DNA of 64,000 bases from Yamagishiella unicocca (Eukaryota > Chlorophyta > Chlorophyceae > Chlamydomonadales > Volvocaceae): assembly GCA_003116995.1 (NCBI GenBank), contig BDSL01000019.1, positions 310,001 through 374,000 on the forward strand, read 5' to 3'. Both the position numbers and the translations under genes were made by a program. How positions within the stretch are numbered: the first letter of the stretch is position 1; every line of letters starts with the position of its first letter. The notes beneath the pieces are model-generated. The model was not told where the DNA came from and made no database searches. It worked only from the letters and a program-made list of their open reading frames with translations. Shown here piece after piece: positions 21,042 to 33,200 of this stretch.

Positions 21042-22011
21042 ATGTCGTCGCCCCCTGTCTGGAAAAAGATGTTAACTGGAACGTTGAATAGAGCCTGTTT
21101 GAAGTTCATTAGCCATTGACAGTCACCCAGCATGTTGCAAGTAGTAGTAACTGTTATGGTGGGTTGCAAGTATGCGATGTGTTCAAGTTGTTGACCTGAT
21201 TTCAGCATTAAACAAATTGATTCCTGTGATCTTGCAGTGAATTGCTGGCTGTGCAGGGCTGTGTTGGAAAGTGCACATAAGGGCGTCAGGGATGGCCGTT
21301 CGCATGACGTCTGGGGCTTACTCTTGGGAAAGGGCCACGGCACAGCAGGACGAATATACATTTGTGGAGCAGCGGTCGCACATAATTGATGGCGCTGCCT
21401 ATCGCTGCTTGGCTGTGCTTCCATGCTGAACAGTTGGCTGCATGAGAGCACAGGGCCCCATCCGGCATTATCCGGCACACCGCACATGCCACCGACCCAC
21501 CACACGCCAGTACACGGGGCTTACCCACACAAGCACGTGAGGCGCAGCTCCCTCGGCACAGCTTCACAAGCTTTTGGAGAAAAATAGGATGCCGAAAAGG
21601 AGTGGCCAACACACCATCATGTTACTTGATACAGCATAAATCCGGGCGGCCAGCGCAAGTGCACACGTGCACGACTCACTCTAATCGCTACCTAAAAGTG
21701 GCACCATCCCTCCAGCTGTGAGTGTCCCAAGCGTTCCGTCTTTATATACACCAGCCAGTCCAAGCAATTCGGTAACGGTGCCGACAATCCATAAATATCC
21801 TATATTAGGTCTGAAATCCATCCTACCAAGCTTCACAAGCACGCGCACACCGCCACAGCTCCCCTCGTTAGCCCTCTCCCTATCCTTGTAAGAATGCTCG
21901 TATGTGCAGGGGAAAAAGCGGCTGCAATAAGCGCGCCATACCAGTACAATCGCTCTAGGTGGTCACCATACGTTCAGTGCACGCGACTCGTATTGAATCT
22001 CCGTGCAGACC
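21042..22011. other. Intergenic region
   Basis: This is about 1 kb between two minus-strand genes. Codon use in its open frames is unlike the neighbouring exons. No exon, RNA gene or repeat array was recognised. Confidence 0.4.
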
Positions 22012-23439
22012 TCAGCGAGCCAACCCACCGAGTCGAAGGCCGGGCACCATGGGCCCGGTGCGCGACGGCGCCTGCTGCTTCCCTTCAACCGCTGCAATCT
22101 CCCCTCCCCGGCCGCCACCACGTTCGCTGGTACGCTGCAGCTGCGGTTCCTCGTACCGACCACTCCCGCCGGCTCGCTTCAGTTCCTCCATGGGCAGCTT
22201 GAGCGCCACTACCGCGGCCGCCGCTGCCTTCGCAGCCGCCTTTTCCGCGTGTGGCGCCCATGCCGGCTGGTCGTGCGGCGGCGTCACCCCAGTAGCCGCT
22301 ACCGCCTTGGGAGGCGAGCGCAGGTTCGCGGCACAGGGTTGGCCCGCCCGCCGCGCAGGTTGGGGGCTGCTGGGCTGAGCCGTGGGAGAAAAAGGCGAAC
22401 CCAGGGGTGCCGGACCGGCTGACGCCATTGACGCACGAGCTCCGGCTTCGGCTTCCGCTGCCGCCGGTGCTTCACTGTGGGGCTGGTAGGATGGCAGCAC
22501 CAGTGACAGTGCAGGTACGCTGGGTCCGGTGCCGGCAGCGGTACCCCGACTCCGCAGCTGCGAGACGGTGGCGCAGGCGGCACCCGCTGCGGCCGCTGTC
22601 AGTATGGACGTCAGCGGCGCAGTGGGCCGGGAAGGACGCGACGTCAGCAGCGGGCGCAGCGGGGATGGTCGCTCGGCGGCGGACAGGGGCGCACCGGCGA
22701 ACAGTGAACCGCGGGGACCGCGCGCTGTGACGAAACCGAGGTTACCAGTCGGTCCAGGAGCGCCGTTGTGCAGGCGAGTCAGCGGCTGGGCTGGTGAGCC
22801 CGCAGCAAAGAAGCGCAGCTCGCGGCTCGTGACGTTCCCGGGGCCGGGCGTCCGGTGCTGCGTCGAGTGCCGCTGCTGTGTTGGTGTGTTGCCGACCTTA
22901 AGGTTGGCAATGTGCGTTGATAAGCGCGCTGCCTCCGTCGCTGCCAGAGCACAGGTTAGCTTCTCGCAGGCTGCTCGTGCTGCCTGCACTGCGGTGCCCG
23001 CGCGGGCCGGTGTTGCGGTTAGCGATGCAGATCCTGTTGATGCTGCCGCTTCCGTTGTTGCCACCGGCATGGCGTGCTGGACCTGCCGTGGAAGCACAAA
23101 GCCGATGTAGTCCGACGAAAAGTCCGTTGCCAAGAGGTCGTCGACAAGATTTACGGCATCCTCCATGCTCTTTTCCAGTTTCAGAAAGAGGCCCGTGAGG
23201 CTGTCAGGCACGCGGAACCGCTCGACGGCCTTTGGCGCGGCTGCAGCTGGCAACTGCTGCGTGGGCGTTAAATGCCCCATATCTGGGCGGCGCCTTGGCC
23301 TCCTGGAACGTCTTTGGCGCTGAACCTTGGCTTCGGTTGTGTTGTGGGCTTCTTCTACGTTTCGCGCCGATGCTGTTGGGTCTGACATGGTTGGGCCCGT
23401 CGCTAAGCTGTCACGGTCGAAGATAGCTCCACTGTCCAT
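22012..23439 (-). CDS. Single-exon, largely disordered protein of unknown function
   Basis: An uninterrupted 475-residue frame runs from ATG at 23439 to TGA at 22012. That is unusual here, where every other gene is split. The N-terminus is basic (QRQRRSRRPRRRP, about 40-52). Residues about 73-118 look folded and helical, with LTGLFLKLEKSMEDAVNLVDDLL then DFSSDYIGFVLPRQV. The rest is rich in Ala, Pro, Ser, Thr and Arg and predicted disordered. A basic tail (YEEPQLQRTSERGGGRGG) leads to the end. The folded N-terminal helices and long flexible tail could fit a DNA- or microtubule-associated protein, but I do not recognise the family. Length and amino-acid composition argue for a real gene, although the high GC content also lengthens chance frames. 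Confidence 0.6.
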   Translation of the reverse strand: MDSGAIFDRDSLATGPTMSDPTASARNVEEAHNTTEAKVQRQRRSRRPRRRPDMGHLTPTQQLPAAAAPKAVERFRVPDSLTGLFLKLEKSMEDAVNLVDDLLATDFSSDYIGFVLPRQVQHAMPVATTEAAASTGSASLTATPARAGTAVQAARAACEKLTCALAATEAARLSTHIANLKVGNTPTQQRHSTQHRTPGPGNVTSRELRFFAAGSPAQPLTRLHNGAPGPTGNLGFVTARGPRGSLFAGAPLSAAERPSPLRPLLTSRPSRPTAPLTSILTAAAAGAACATVSQLRSRGTAAGTGPSVPALSLVLPSYQPHSEAPAAAEAEAGARASMASAGPAPLGSPFSPTAQPSSPQPARRAGQPCAANLRSPPKAVAATGVTPPHDQPAWAPHAEKAAAKAAAAAVVALKLPMEELKRAGGSGRYEEPQLQRTSERGGGRGGEIAAVEGKQQAPSRTGPMVPGLRLGGLAR

Positions 23440-23946
23440 CCGTTTGCAGTGCCGCCAATATTTGGGTGACGTTGAAGGGAAGGCTGAGAGACCTGTATTT
23501 ACGTTTGTGGGTCGCGGCCAACAACAGCTCTGACTTCAAGACTAAAGCATTGGAAGCGTTATTATGTGGAATAAATGCTGTATAAGTATGACAATACTCT
23601 TAGGTGTCATGCTTTGGCAATCGGCTTGCATCTTGCCCACTCTCGAGGATGCAGCTTCGTGCACGACGACGTGGATCGCACAAAAACAAGTCCGCGGAGC
23701 ATCACGTTTCGGCGTCGCAAAACAACCCCACTGACCTTAAATATAAATGTCCATGTTAACGACTATTTTCTTCTTGGGAAACGCACAGCGGGGTTGTGAA
23801 GGAAATTTCTGCTGCACCCTTGCCGCTGCTGTTCTTTCATCCAACGTGCGATAATGCCATGAGAGTTTGAATGACAATACTGCGCTCTAGATCATGAATC
23901 ACGTGACAAGCTGAGTCCGAACACGCACCAATCCACCAACCCACCT
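23440..23946. other. Intergenic region
   Basis: This is about 0.5 kb between the GNAT gene end and the start of the single-exon gene, both on the minus strand. It is AT-rich. No exon was seen; it presumably holds a 3' UTR and the promoter of the single-exon gene. Confidence 0.45.
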
Positions 23947-25579
23947 TCATTTCCCGATGCTCTTGCGCATCAGCTTCATCCTCTTAAATCCCAGCAATGG
24001 TATGATGGGCCAGTGCTGAGCTCGAGGTTTGAAACCTACGCTTTCATACAGCTTCCCAGCATCCTCGTCCTGCGTGCATCAATCGGTCGTGCCTTACTTA
24101 ACCCGCCCAACAAGCAAGCAAGCGCGGCAGATGTCCCTACCACGAAGCGGAGATGCAAGTACATTTCAGTCTCCTGCATCACGGTTGCCGCCAGCTCCTC
24201 TGCGGCGCCCAGCAGCCGCGATGCCACGCCCTTCCGCCGAAACACCGGAGACACGGCCATGTTGCACAGGTAGGAGCATCTCTGCAGACAATCATGGCCG
24301 ATGGGAGTCTTGGGTGTGAATCCGCGCATTAGCCGACCAGGCGTGCGAGCAGGCGGGCGACACCGGTCCAGACAAACCGGACAGCTCACACGCCCCGGTA
24401 CGCCAAAGCCGTCTTTCCGTCGCGCTCACGGCCCATCACGCGCCATCTCACGCACCTCGGGGGCGTTAAGGAAGGCCTGGGTGGAGCGCGTGCTGGGATT
24501 GAAGGAGACCTCCGCTGCTCCAATGACCCGGTGCCGGCTGCCGCTCAGGACGGACCCTGGCTCCTGTGCTGCCTGCCGGTCGTCAACGGGACCACCGGCG
24601 GGAGGAGGCGCCTGACACGACTGCGCCCGACAGGAATGGACGCCGCGGATATCGGTAGCATCAGAGGTCGACGCAACAGGCCATTTTGATCGGCATCCTT
24701 ACGGGTGCGCCCATCGAAAACACAAACATCACACCTACGCGCCACAAATGGCGACGTGGAACGGAGAAAGAGTCTACCATGGCATGACGGCTTGTCTAGA
24801 GGAACCCAGCGCTCGCGAACGCAGGCGCCCATGCACAGTACCCTTGCAGTTTGGTGCTTACTCCTGTTCGTTAGGCACACACTACTGCACGCACCGTGGC
24901 GGCGAACGCACCGTTTCCTCGTCACCCTCCGGGAGACTGTTCGGTTGGAGTACGGCAATCAGCACAACTGCCTTTGGCGGTAGAGCCTGGTGTTCCTGGA
25001 GGTATCGCGCGATGTTGCGCCGTACGTACTGTGCGTACGGCGCCAGCTGCGACACCGACGTCAAAAAGGAGGTCGCCAGCAGCTCGGCGGTTTGCTCAAT
25101 GAGCGGGACGGACAGAGCCTGGATGACCACGAGACCCTCCGCCAGTTGGAACTGCGGTGGCAGCATGAGCGCATCGCTACTGAAATTCCGGGCAAATTGG
25201 GGGGCCGCGAGGCTGTGCAGGGCTGAGGGCTGTGGCGCTGGCGCTGTGCAGAAAGACACGTGGGTCGAAAGAGAACTTCGAGTGCAACGCCGCCTGTCAG
25301 CATCCCGGGTACATGAAGGAGATGCGGGTAGCTTCGTGGGATTCCGTGGCCAGGGTCAGGGTCGCCACTTTTGGGTGGTCAGGAAGGGAGGGGCAAGGTC
25401 GGCAAGGCAATAACCTTGGCCTTGATCGCTAATGGCGCCTTTGATATAACTCACCTCCGTCCTGTAGTTCATCATCTGAGCGGCGCGCGCATCCTGCTAG
25501 CAAGCGCAGCAGCGGGGGAGTGCTTGGATGCTGGCGCACGCAAAGCTTTGCAACGCGATATAGACTTCAGTTGCGCCAT
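23947..25579 (-). CDS. GNAT-family N-acetyltransferase, probably plastid
   Basis: Exons on the minus strand: 25579-25540, 25243-24912, 24611-24456, 24281-24141, 24069-23947. They give 263 residues with all phases consistent. The N-terminal about 38 residues are rich in Ala, Ser, Arg and Pro with few acids, like a transit peptide. The GNAT core has the expected order: an N-terminal helix block (AELLATSFL..YAQYVRRNIARYL), a beta strand (VIGAAEVSF) and motif A with the acetyl-CoA loop (LCNMAVSPVFRRKGVASRLL, R191-x-x-G194-x-A196). Motif B follows (DEDAGKLYESVGFKP), with a basic C-terminus. GNAT enzymes transfer an acetyl group from acetyl-CoA to an amine. The layout resembles plant plastid GNATs that acetylate protein N-termini or lysines, but the substrate is inferred. 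The very short first exon is chosen because it is the only phase-compatible ATG exon with a targeting-like sequence. Confidence 0.82.
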
Positions 25580-27693
25580 GCATACCTCAGAGGTGAATGC
25601 GAAACTGCCCGCGCGTTCGTCCTGGACAGTTGAGCAAACCGGGTGGGAACGACGCGTCCATCGTGCACGAACTGGACACGGCCATGGCACTGGCGCCGCT
25701 GGCTGGGGCCGTCGCTTAACAATATAACAACCATTCGTTGTTTGAGATACGTTGAGCCGTCCATGCATGGTCGGACGTGCAGCTATCGCCGGTCTGTGAG
25801 GCGCACTTTTGTCGAAGCTCGGCGCATTGATGCCGATCATTGTTATAAAGGTACATCAAATAAATACTCCCGACCTGCATTATTGTGTCTGCTTGACGAC
25901 AGGTTGAGCGGAGCTAGTGTACGACTGGGCGGGTTCGGAGCGAGTTTGTGCCCAGTTGCCCGGTAGCCCGGGCGGCAAGGATACACGCATAAATTTACTG
26001 CCAAACGGCAGCAGGTATGACATACCAAGCGTGGTCTTCTCAGTGCTGCACGGCCGAGTAGTTGTCGCACGGACCCGTGGTGGCCGGCAGTGGCCGGATA
26101 CAGGTGAAAACGGTGGGTCAGGGAGGGGCGACGCGCTTATGCACGCAGCTTTAGCTTCCGCCAATCGCCGCCGCTTGTAAGAGGGGGCCATTACGCCGAT
26201 ATCGTAGCCGTTGGGACGTGGGGTCGGGCGTCGGGGACTAGCAGGCTAGATACGCGAGCGGCGGCGGCAGCGGGTCTTAGAGCGGGAGCGCGGGGTCCTG
26301 GTGGGCCAAGAGCAGCACGCGAGGGGGCTGCTTATCGCCACACGGTGCTTGCGAAGCGGGTCCTTCATACGTGGTTTCAGCGAGTCCCGGAAGGTAGCGG
26401 CTGGAGGTAGCGGCAGGAGTTGCCGCTGCTTGGGCTGAGAGGAGCATAGACTGCTGTCCCGCCAGTGGCCCGGGAAGCTGACGCCCGGGTGAGGGCGGTG
26501 CGGTGCGGGCGGTCGGTGCTTGATGTCGTGAGCCTTGCTTGGGGCATGTACGGGTGCACTCGTCTAGGCGGATGAACTGCGAGAGACCCTTGCAACATGC
26601 TTTTGAGGCTTGTGGGAACGGCTTGAGATGCAAATCGGGTGTTCGCAGTGCGTCGAGCACGTCGAGCTTGGCGTCCCTGGCTTCGGCCCGTGTGGGTCCC
26701 CGTCCAGTTAGGCATACCTCAGAAGCCCCCACATCTGGCCGCTCAACGGCCATGCCGCCTGGCAGCACAGCACCATCGCTGGCGGTGGCGTGCCGCTGGT
26801 GTCAAAACACAAAACACTGGCACGACCGCTCGGCGCATGTACCCGGGGCACGACTGTGTGATGACACTAGCATCCCGTACACTAGTAGAGGCTGGTGTTC
26901 GGGCTGGGACATGGGTACTAGTACACAGTCGATAGACAGTAACAAAATAGAATAAAAGTTATCTTAAATTAAAATTACGTTGTGGCGCTCAGCAGGAGGC
27001 AGCGACGACATCAGCGGGTTCCATCCATATTTGGATAGGTCAGCAGGAACAGCCAGGAACAGCAACTAGGGAAAGACGCAAATCAATCCTCAACTGGCCG
27101 ACACCAATTACGTTACACGCAGTCTCTCGCTTGGCCTTCCAGGCAACCGGGCAGCCATACAATTCGAGGCAAAAATTGTGCCCATTCACCCCGATGCGCA
27201 GTTCCCACAACACTGCACCACATCGCCGCTCAGCGCCCTTTCCGGTGTGCATCCCGGTTGCCAACCACCAGTTGCAAACGCGCATTACACAATTAGTTTA
27301 GCACCTGCTGAGCGTTGTACAGGGGCGGCCCTGCGTCTCAGCCGCTTAGGTTCGCCACAACTCACAAGTTAAGCAACGACACCACCACCTCCGTCCCCTC
27401 GCCCCCCGGCCGCAATCCACCGTCCCAAGACGGCCCGTGTAACCTGTGCCATTCCAGCATACCGCGGCTTCATACCTTCCTAGGCTCGAGGGCTGACAAC
27501 GGAACCACGCAAAGGCCGACAACGGAACCACCGGCGCTCGCAGAGACGGGGCGCAGGCCCCACTGCCTCCACCACTACCACCACCACCACCATGCCAGCT
27601 CCCTTTCTCAGCCGATCGCAGGAAGGCAGCGACTCCCCGAGTAGGCCGTCGCTACTTGACCCGTCGTGACTAGAGATTGCTGGTGGCGGGCAG
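25580..27693. other. Gene-poor region
   Basis: About 2.1 kb lies between the GNAT start and the MsrA end. An open frame on the minus strand at 26768-26277 (163 codons) has no recognised domain. AT-rich sequence with several short stop-rich stretches lies at 26935-27000. Candidate minus-strand TGTAA signals for MsrA are at 27289-27285 and near 27115. Nothing else was recognised. Confidence 0.4.
27285..27289 (-). terminator. Candidate TGTAA poly(A) signal of MsrA
   Basis: The plus strand reads TTACA about 405 nt past the MsrA stop codon. This is a typical volvocine 3' UTR distance. Confidence 0.35.
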
Positions 27694-30281
27694 TCACTTG
27701 AGCTTGGCTGCGAACTTGGACCGGAACTTAGCCACCTTGGGCCCCACCACAGCGCGGCAGTAGCCCTGGCCGGGGTTCTGGACGAAGTAGTTTTGGTGGT
27801 AATCCTGTGGGTGATGGGAAATGGGAGGTAGGGCCAGCGGGAGGGGGCGGGAGGGCCTCATGGAGACGTAGGCAGGTGATTCACGAGGGGGAGCGGTTGG
27901 CGTTGGTGCTGGGTTTCCGAGGGGAAATATTTACTGGGAAATATTTACTGGGAAATATTTACTGGGAAATATTTACTGGGAAATATCTACTGGGAAATGT
28001 AAATATCTACTGGGTGAGGAACCGTCGAGTGGGACAGCATCGGCGTCCTGGGGCACGCATCGCAGGAGCGCAGGAACGGCGTGTGCCGGCGGTAGTTTGC
28101 GCCATGCTGGAATCGGGATTGGTGGCGGCTGGGCTCCGAAGCCACCGTACTCCGGCTTCTTGGAACCTTGTCGGCCTCTGCAGGTTTGGCCCCACTCACC
28201 TCTGCGGGATAGAAGATATCCAGCGGCTCGACTTGCGTCACCAAAGGGGCCGGCCACCAGGCCTCCGAGGTGATCTGCGGGTGTGGCGGCGGAGAGGACG
28301 AAGGGGGAAGGGGGCCAGCCGCGGATGGATCCATGATGCATGCAACCGAGATGCGTGTTGACGCAGTCGGGCTGGCCGGTTTCCATTGGGCGGCCGCGAG
28401 GGGAGGCCTCGGGCGGTGAGCGAATCTCTCACCCAGCCTCACTTGCAGCTGTGATCGTGGCCTCACGCCGGCCGCTGATTGCCACACACCGGCCCGGCCC
28501 GCCGCCCCCCCTAGCTCGCCGCCGCACCTCCTTCATGACCTGCTCCGCCACCTCCCGCTGCTGCTCGTTGTGCGTGAGGATGATGGAGCGATACTGGGTG
28601 CCCGCGTCGTTGCCCTGCCTGCACCGGCGACAGGGGGGTCGGGGACAGGGATCGGGGGACAGGGATCGGGGGACAGGGCGTTCGTGGGGGCCACTCCAGG
28701 GAGGAGCGCTGGCCGTCCCCCAGGGGAGCGCCTCAACGGAGGCAACACGAGGACCGACGGAGTTGAGCGGGCTGAGGTACGAGGAGGCCGCGAGCAAATG
28801 GGCTGAGGGCAGGCACCACCACCGCCGCCGCCGCCGAACGGCGCCACCACCATCACTGCGGCCACCACCACCGCCGCCGGCCGCCGCCACCATCGCGCCG
28901 CACCTGTCCTTGGTCGTGGGATCGTGGATGGTGAAGAAGATCTGCAGAATTTCCTTGTACGATACAATTGTAGGGTCGTACGTGATCTGTACGACCTCTG
29001 CGTGGCCCGTGGTACCGGCGCACACCTGCGGTGCGGGCAGGAGGTCAGGTGTACGACACCCCGGGATGGGAGGGAAGGGGAACGGAGGCGGAGGTGTCAG
29101 CAAGGAGCCGGCTAGCTCTGGTAGCAGAGTGGGCCCTATGTCCAGACCTCCGACGAGCAGTCCATTGCCCTCCACAGCCCCCCAGCATGGACCCGCATCC
29201 CAAGCCCACGCTTGTCCCCTGCCCGCGGAGCTGCGCCGTTCAGCTGCCCCAACTACCACAACAAAGCTGCGCCATTCAGCTAACCCCTACTACCACAACA
29301 AAGCTCCACCGTTGCGCCCCGTCCTTCCTTGCCTGCTTGTATGTGGGGTTCTTGACGGGGCCGGCAGCGTACCCGCTGATGGCTGACTGCACGCCCTTCA
29401 TCATGTTGTAGCAGGCCTCGACGCACCTGCAGGCAGTAGCAGTAGCAGCAGCGCAGCGACATCGTGCGCTGATGTACGGCCGAACGCGTGGGGCCCGGGG
29501 TAAGGTGTCCGGATGCGACCGCCCGCCGCTGCGCCCCCGAGGTCGCGGAGATGGGGCAACGTTGGATGACGCGCATCATCCCCCGGGGAGCCAGAACCCC
29601 CGGTGAACATCTAGATAGTACACCAACCAGCTGGAATAGAAACTTCTGGTTCCGGATTGAGCCCAAGGACGTAGACAGATACCGATGACCGCAAGGGCAG
29701 TAATTCCCAGCTGCCTTTACTGAAGGCCTCCCGCCACGTGCCCCGCCCCGTCCATGTGCGAACGAGCGAGCCCAGCGCGGGACAGCTGTGCTCACCAGAA
29801 GCAGCCGCCGCCCACAGTGGCCACCTCCATCTTCCCGCTGGAGCCGGAGACTGGGTCGCTGCTGCTGGGGGAGGCAGCGCCGGAGCTAGCCGCTGCAGCG
29901 ACCGGCCGAGGTGCAGCTGGGTCGCGAGAGCCACGCGGGTCGCTGGGGACGCCTACTGACGGTACCTGCAGCGCCATTTCACAGGTTGCAATCACACTTA
30001 CTTTACTAACGGAGATCTGCCGAGAACAGCGAGCAATTGGCCTGGCGTTGTGGTGTGCCGCGATTGCGACATGCATGCGAGCCTTCGGGTAGTCCGCATT
30101 TTTGCGATACCTCGCCGTGCGTACGCGACCATGATCTGGAACCACGCATTGAACTACTCACCGCAGCACCGGGCACGCGGATCGTGGGCCCCGACACCGC
30201 AGCGCCACGCGAATGTGACACAAATGGCGCAGGGCCAAGCGCACGACGCGGTACAAAGATATTAGAGCGTGCCAGCAACAT
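27694..30281 (-). CDS. msrA: Peptide methionine-S-sulfoxide reductase A
   Basis: Exons on the minus strand: 30281-30162, 29965-29796, 29426-29333, 29025-28904, 28618-28528, 28274-28200, 27804-27694. They give 260 residues. The enzyme reduces the S-epimer of methionine sulfoxide in proteins and so repairs oxidative damage. The catalytic GCFW motif (Cys95) is present, in VGGGCFWCVEACYN. Also present are [37 protein letters not shown] and a C-terminal GYC with a resolving cysteine (Cys240). The first about 85 residues are rich in Arg, Ala, Ser and Pro and look like an organelle targeting peptide. The intron after exon 3 has a GC donor (CAG|GCAAGG) in place of GT; using it is the only way to keep NPTYKQ-VCAG intact. 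The chosen ATG has no in-frame upstream ATG before a stop. The last intron carries a minisatellite. Confidence 0.95.
27922..28016. repeat. AT-rich 14-bp minisatellite in an MsrA intron
   Basis: The unit GGGAAATATTTACT repeats about four times exactly and then degenerates (ATATCTACT, AAATGTAAATATCTACT). It lies in the intron between the last two MsrA exons and is strikingly AT-rich for this genome. Confidence 0.92.
29229..29303. repeat. Tandem duplication of about 37 bp in an MsrA intron
   Basis: Two copies of a segment containing CAGCT..AC..CTACCACAACAAAGCT lie head to tail, with a few differences. They are within the GC-AG intron of MsrA. Confidence 0.75.
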
Positions 30282-33200
30282 ACCGGCGATGCCAACGAGC
30301 AACGCCGCAAGAAGCACGGAAGAGGCTATGCCCGCTTGACTCGCCACGACGAAGTCCCGTTCGCGCAAGGATCTTGATATTTCCTACTTTTAAGTATTCG
30401 ACAACAAACGATTTGAAGGAGTACAGGCGCGACGAACGCTAGAATTTTTCTGCGAACCTTCCTCGGTTGGTGGAGTATGTGGCGGATGCAGTGCCGCAGT
30501 TACCGGACAACCGTCAGCGCGCTTAGCATCGGTCAGCTTCCTGCCCATCAACGTAATCCTCTTGGGTCGTGTACAAAACATGGAAAGCAGCTTCACATGC
30601 CTGGAACCTAGAATAACTGTGCGCTCTTTCTCTCTCTCTGAGCCCGTCGTCCGGGCACAGAGAGGGCACCGAATCAGCAAAGGGCCGGAGCAGACTGCCA
30701 GGGGGCCGTTCGGGCTTCAGCAGGGCAGAGCAGAAGTCTCTCTGCGTCCGATAGGCCGCAGGAAGTTGCACCTGGGCGCACAACCCGCAGTCAAACAACC
30801 TCTTAACCCCAACGCGCAAGCTACGAGTTGCTACGAGCAGTTTGCCGTGCGTGACGTAGCGGACGCGATTCAGAAGGGGGCGTAGGAAATTACGAGATGC
30901 ACCAGGGTCCACACTTTCATAGCTCGATGTTCCTAGACGGAAGGGCTGGTGGCAGCCCACCCGCCATGACATGCTACGACAGTGACTCAAGCCTGCCAGG
31001 TCATGTATGGAGAGGAATAAAGCGTGTTTTGGGTTCCTGTCAACGACGATAGACTTTCTGCTCACTATTTCTATAAAGTTACGATGTTACAGTGACCGCA
31101 AGCCCGGGCAAGCCCAGGACAAGAGGCGAGGCCCAGGCCGAGACCTCACCGTACGAGAAGCCAGCGCTGGCAGCCATCAGACGCCCCAACAGGCGCAGGG
31201 AAATCAGGACACCCCGCCACGCCCAAGAGGGCGGGGCCCCGAGAGAAAAGAACATCCATTCAGGCATCCCAATGCCCACCGCAGTAAAAACGGCTGGACC
31301 AGAGAGCCCGGACCGATGGGTTGGGAACTGAGACACCCGGCGGCCCAGGGCACCACCCACACGCGACAAACGCCCCACCCGAAAGGCCGGCCAACAAAGG
31401 GAACTTGAGCACGACGGTCAGTCCCAACACACCAAGGCAAAGAGGACGGGCAAAAACCAAAACCGGGCAAGTGCCGCCCCAGGCGCACCCACCAACACGT
31501 CACAGAAAAAAGAAACAACCAGGCGGAGCGAACCGCAATGGAGGAAAAAAATTATACCCGGGTCAAGAAGGCGCCAGACAGGCGGACAACCGGCCCACGA
31601 AGAGATGAGGCAGGAGCCGCTCAGGCCCCCCGGGGCATCCAGGGTTCAGCCAGCACACCGCAAGGATTGACATCAACCAGGAACGGATGGGTGGCCCCTG
31701 CAGCTCCCCACCCGGCCCGCGGCACACCTAGGTATGCAAGACCCCGCAGAGGGGCTCAGCAATCAGCGAGCCCAGTGCACTGCGCAGGGCCGCACGGCAT
31801 CAGGCTGCTTCCCCAGGTGGGCACGGTACCGCTGGCCGGCGTGAAGCAGCCCGGAGCGTGCAGCGGCCGAGGTCAATCGCAAACAAACGGCTTCACGGCG
31901 GTGCTCCTTGAAACTTAGACCGCAACGCCGGTTGCACCATATAGCTTGAAATCGCAGCCATTGCAGCAGCGCTCTTCATCCATCAGCGTCGTAACCACAA
32001 GTCCCCTCAGCGTCATTCCACTGAAACCCTCGTGCACCAGACTGCACGGGTCTCCTCGTCTCCTCATCCCGACACTCGAAAGTCCCGAGTCCGCAAGCCC
32101 GCAACTTGCAGGTGCCGTTCCTTATCACGCGATCCGTACGACCACTAATAGTACACCGTGTCGTACAATCCCATCCGTATACAAAAGGACGCACCACGTG
32201 GTTCATGGCGGTGCGTCGGGTCTTTTAAAAATGAAGACACATTACGTCATGACCCGGTACGGTAGCATACAGGAGGTTAGTTCACTTTGTTTTCGGCAAT
32301 TGCCGGCCTAGTTGCCTCCGCCTCGTCCGTGAAGACACGCCGCGTCCATGTTGTCGGCGACACAAGCCGTAAAACGATCCCGATACAATTATAGTTTTAG
32401 TACATTACGAAGTTGTACATTCGCGGTTGCCGTGCCCGCGCTGCCTCAGTAGGCGCCTATCTCAGCCCACCAAACAGATCCACACCCGACATCCACAACC
32501 GGAGGCACCACACGGGCGCTCTCGCCGATGCCAATACTGGTAGGAGGTGAGGTGTGAGACCTCGAGGAGATCACCTGATCCCGCCGCTTCGGTTTGGCAT
32601 TGCGATTTGTGAACGTGAGCGATGCCGCCCACCGAAAGCAAGTGAACCCCCACCCACCTTAGGTACCCCCAGCAGGTACCAACGGACGACGTTCAGTGGC
32701 AAAATACACGAACAAAGCACAAGCGATACATCCTGCTTGCCAAACACGCAAGCAGCTGCGTGACCCATACCTGATGGTGGGTCGGCCAGTCCATCTAGGA
32801 ACTGCGCGCGACCAGTCTAGGACTAGGAAAAGGCGCGAAAGGCCACTGGCGTCCAAAATGCAACAGCCCTAGCTCGCTAGCGCCGACCCGGTGCAGTTCA
32901 TCGGAACAGACCAGGCCCCCGCCCCCCCCCCACACACACATACCCAGCCCAGGAGTTTCGCCGCTTAACTATAAATCGACACAGCTACCCAGCCGCCACC
33001 CGAGCCCACGTGCCCGCCTTCCGATCTCCTCTTTCTCATACAGCACCCTCCTACAACTGCACCACGTCCGCTCCACCTTCGGTTCGCGTACCTGCCCATT
33101 CAGCACCCACAGCCGTCCATCACCCCACTCCTTGCCCCGCGCTTACGTGCTCGGCCCCTCTCTGGTGGCGCCTTACGCACGGCTGCGGCCGGTTGTGATT

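Noticed and set aside
26277..26768. Minus-strand open frame of 163 codons between GNAT and MsrA
   Set aside because: No domain and no convincing upstream exon. It could be part of a gene but cannot be supported from sequence alone.
30523..31065. Minus-strand open frame of 180 codons upstream of MsrA
   Set aside because: Codon use is unlike local exons, no domain or targeting motif is visible, and it overlaps the edge of the composition-skewed region.
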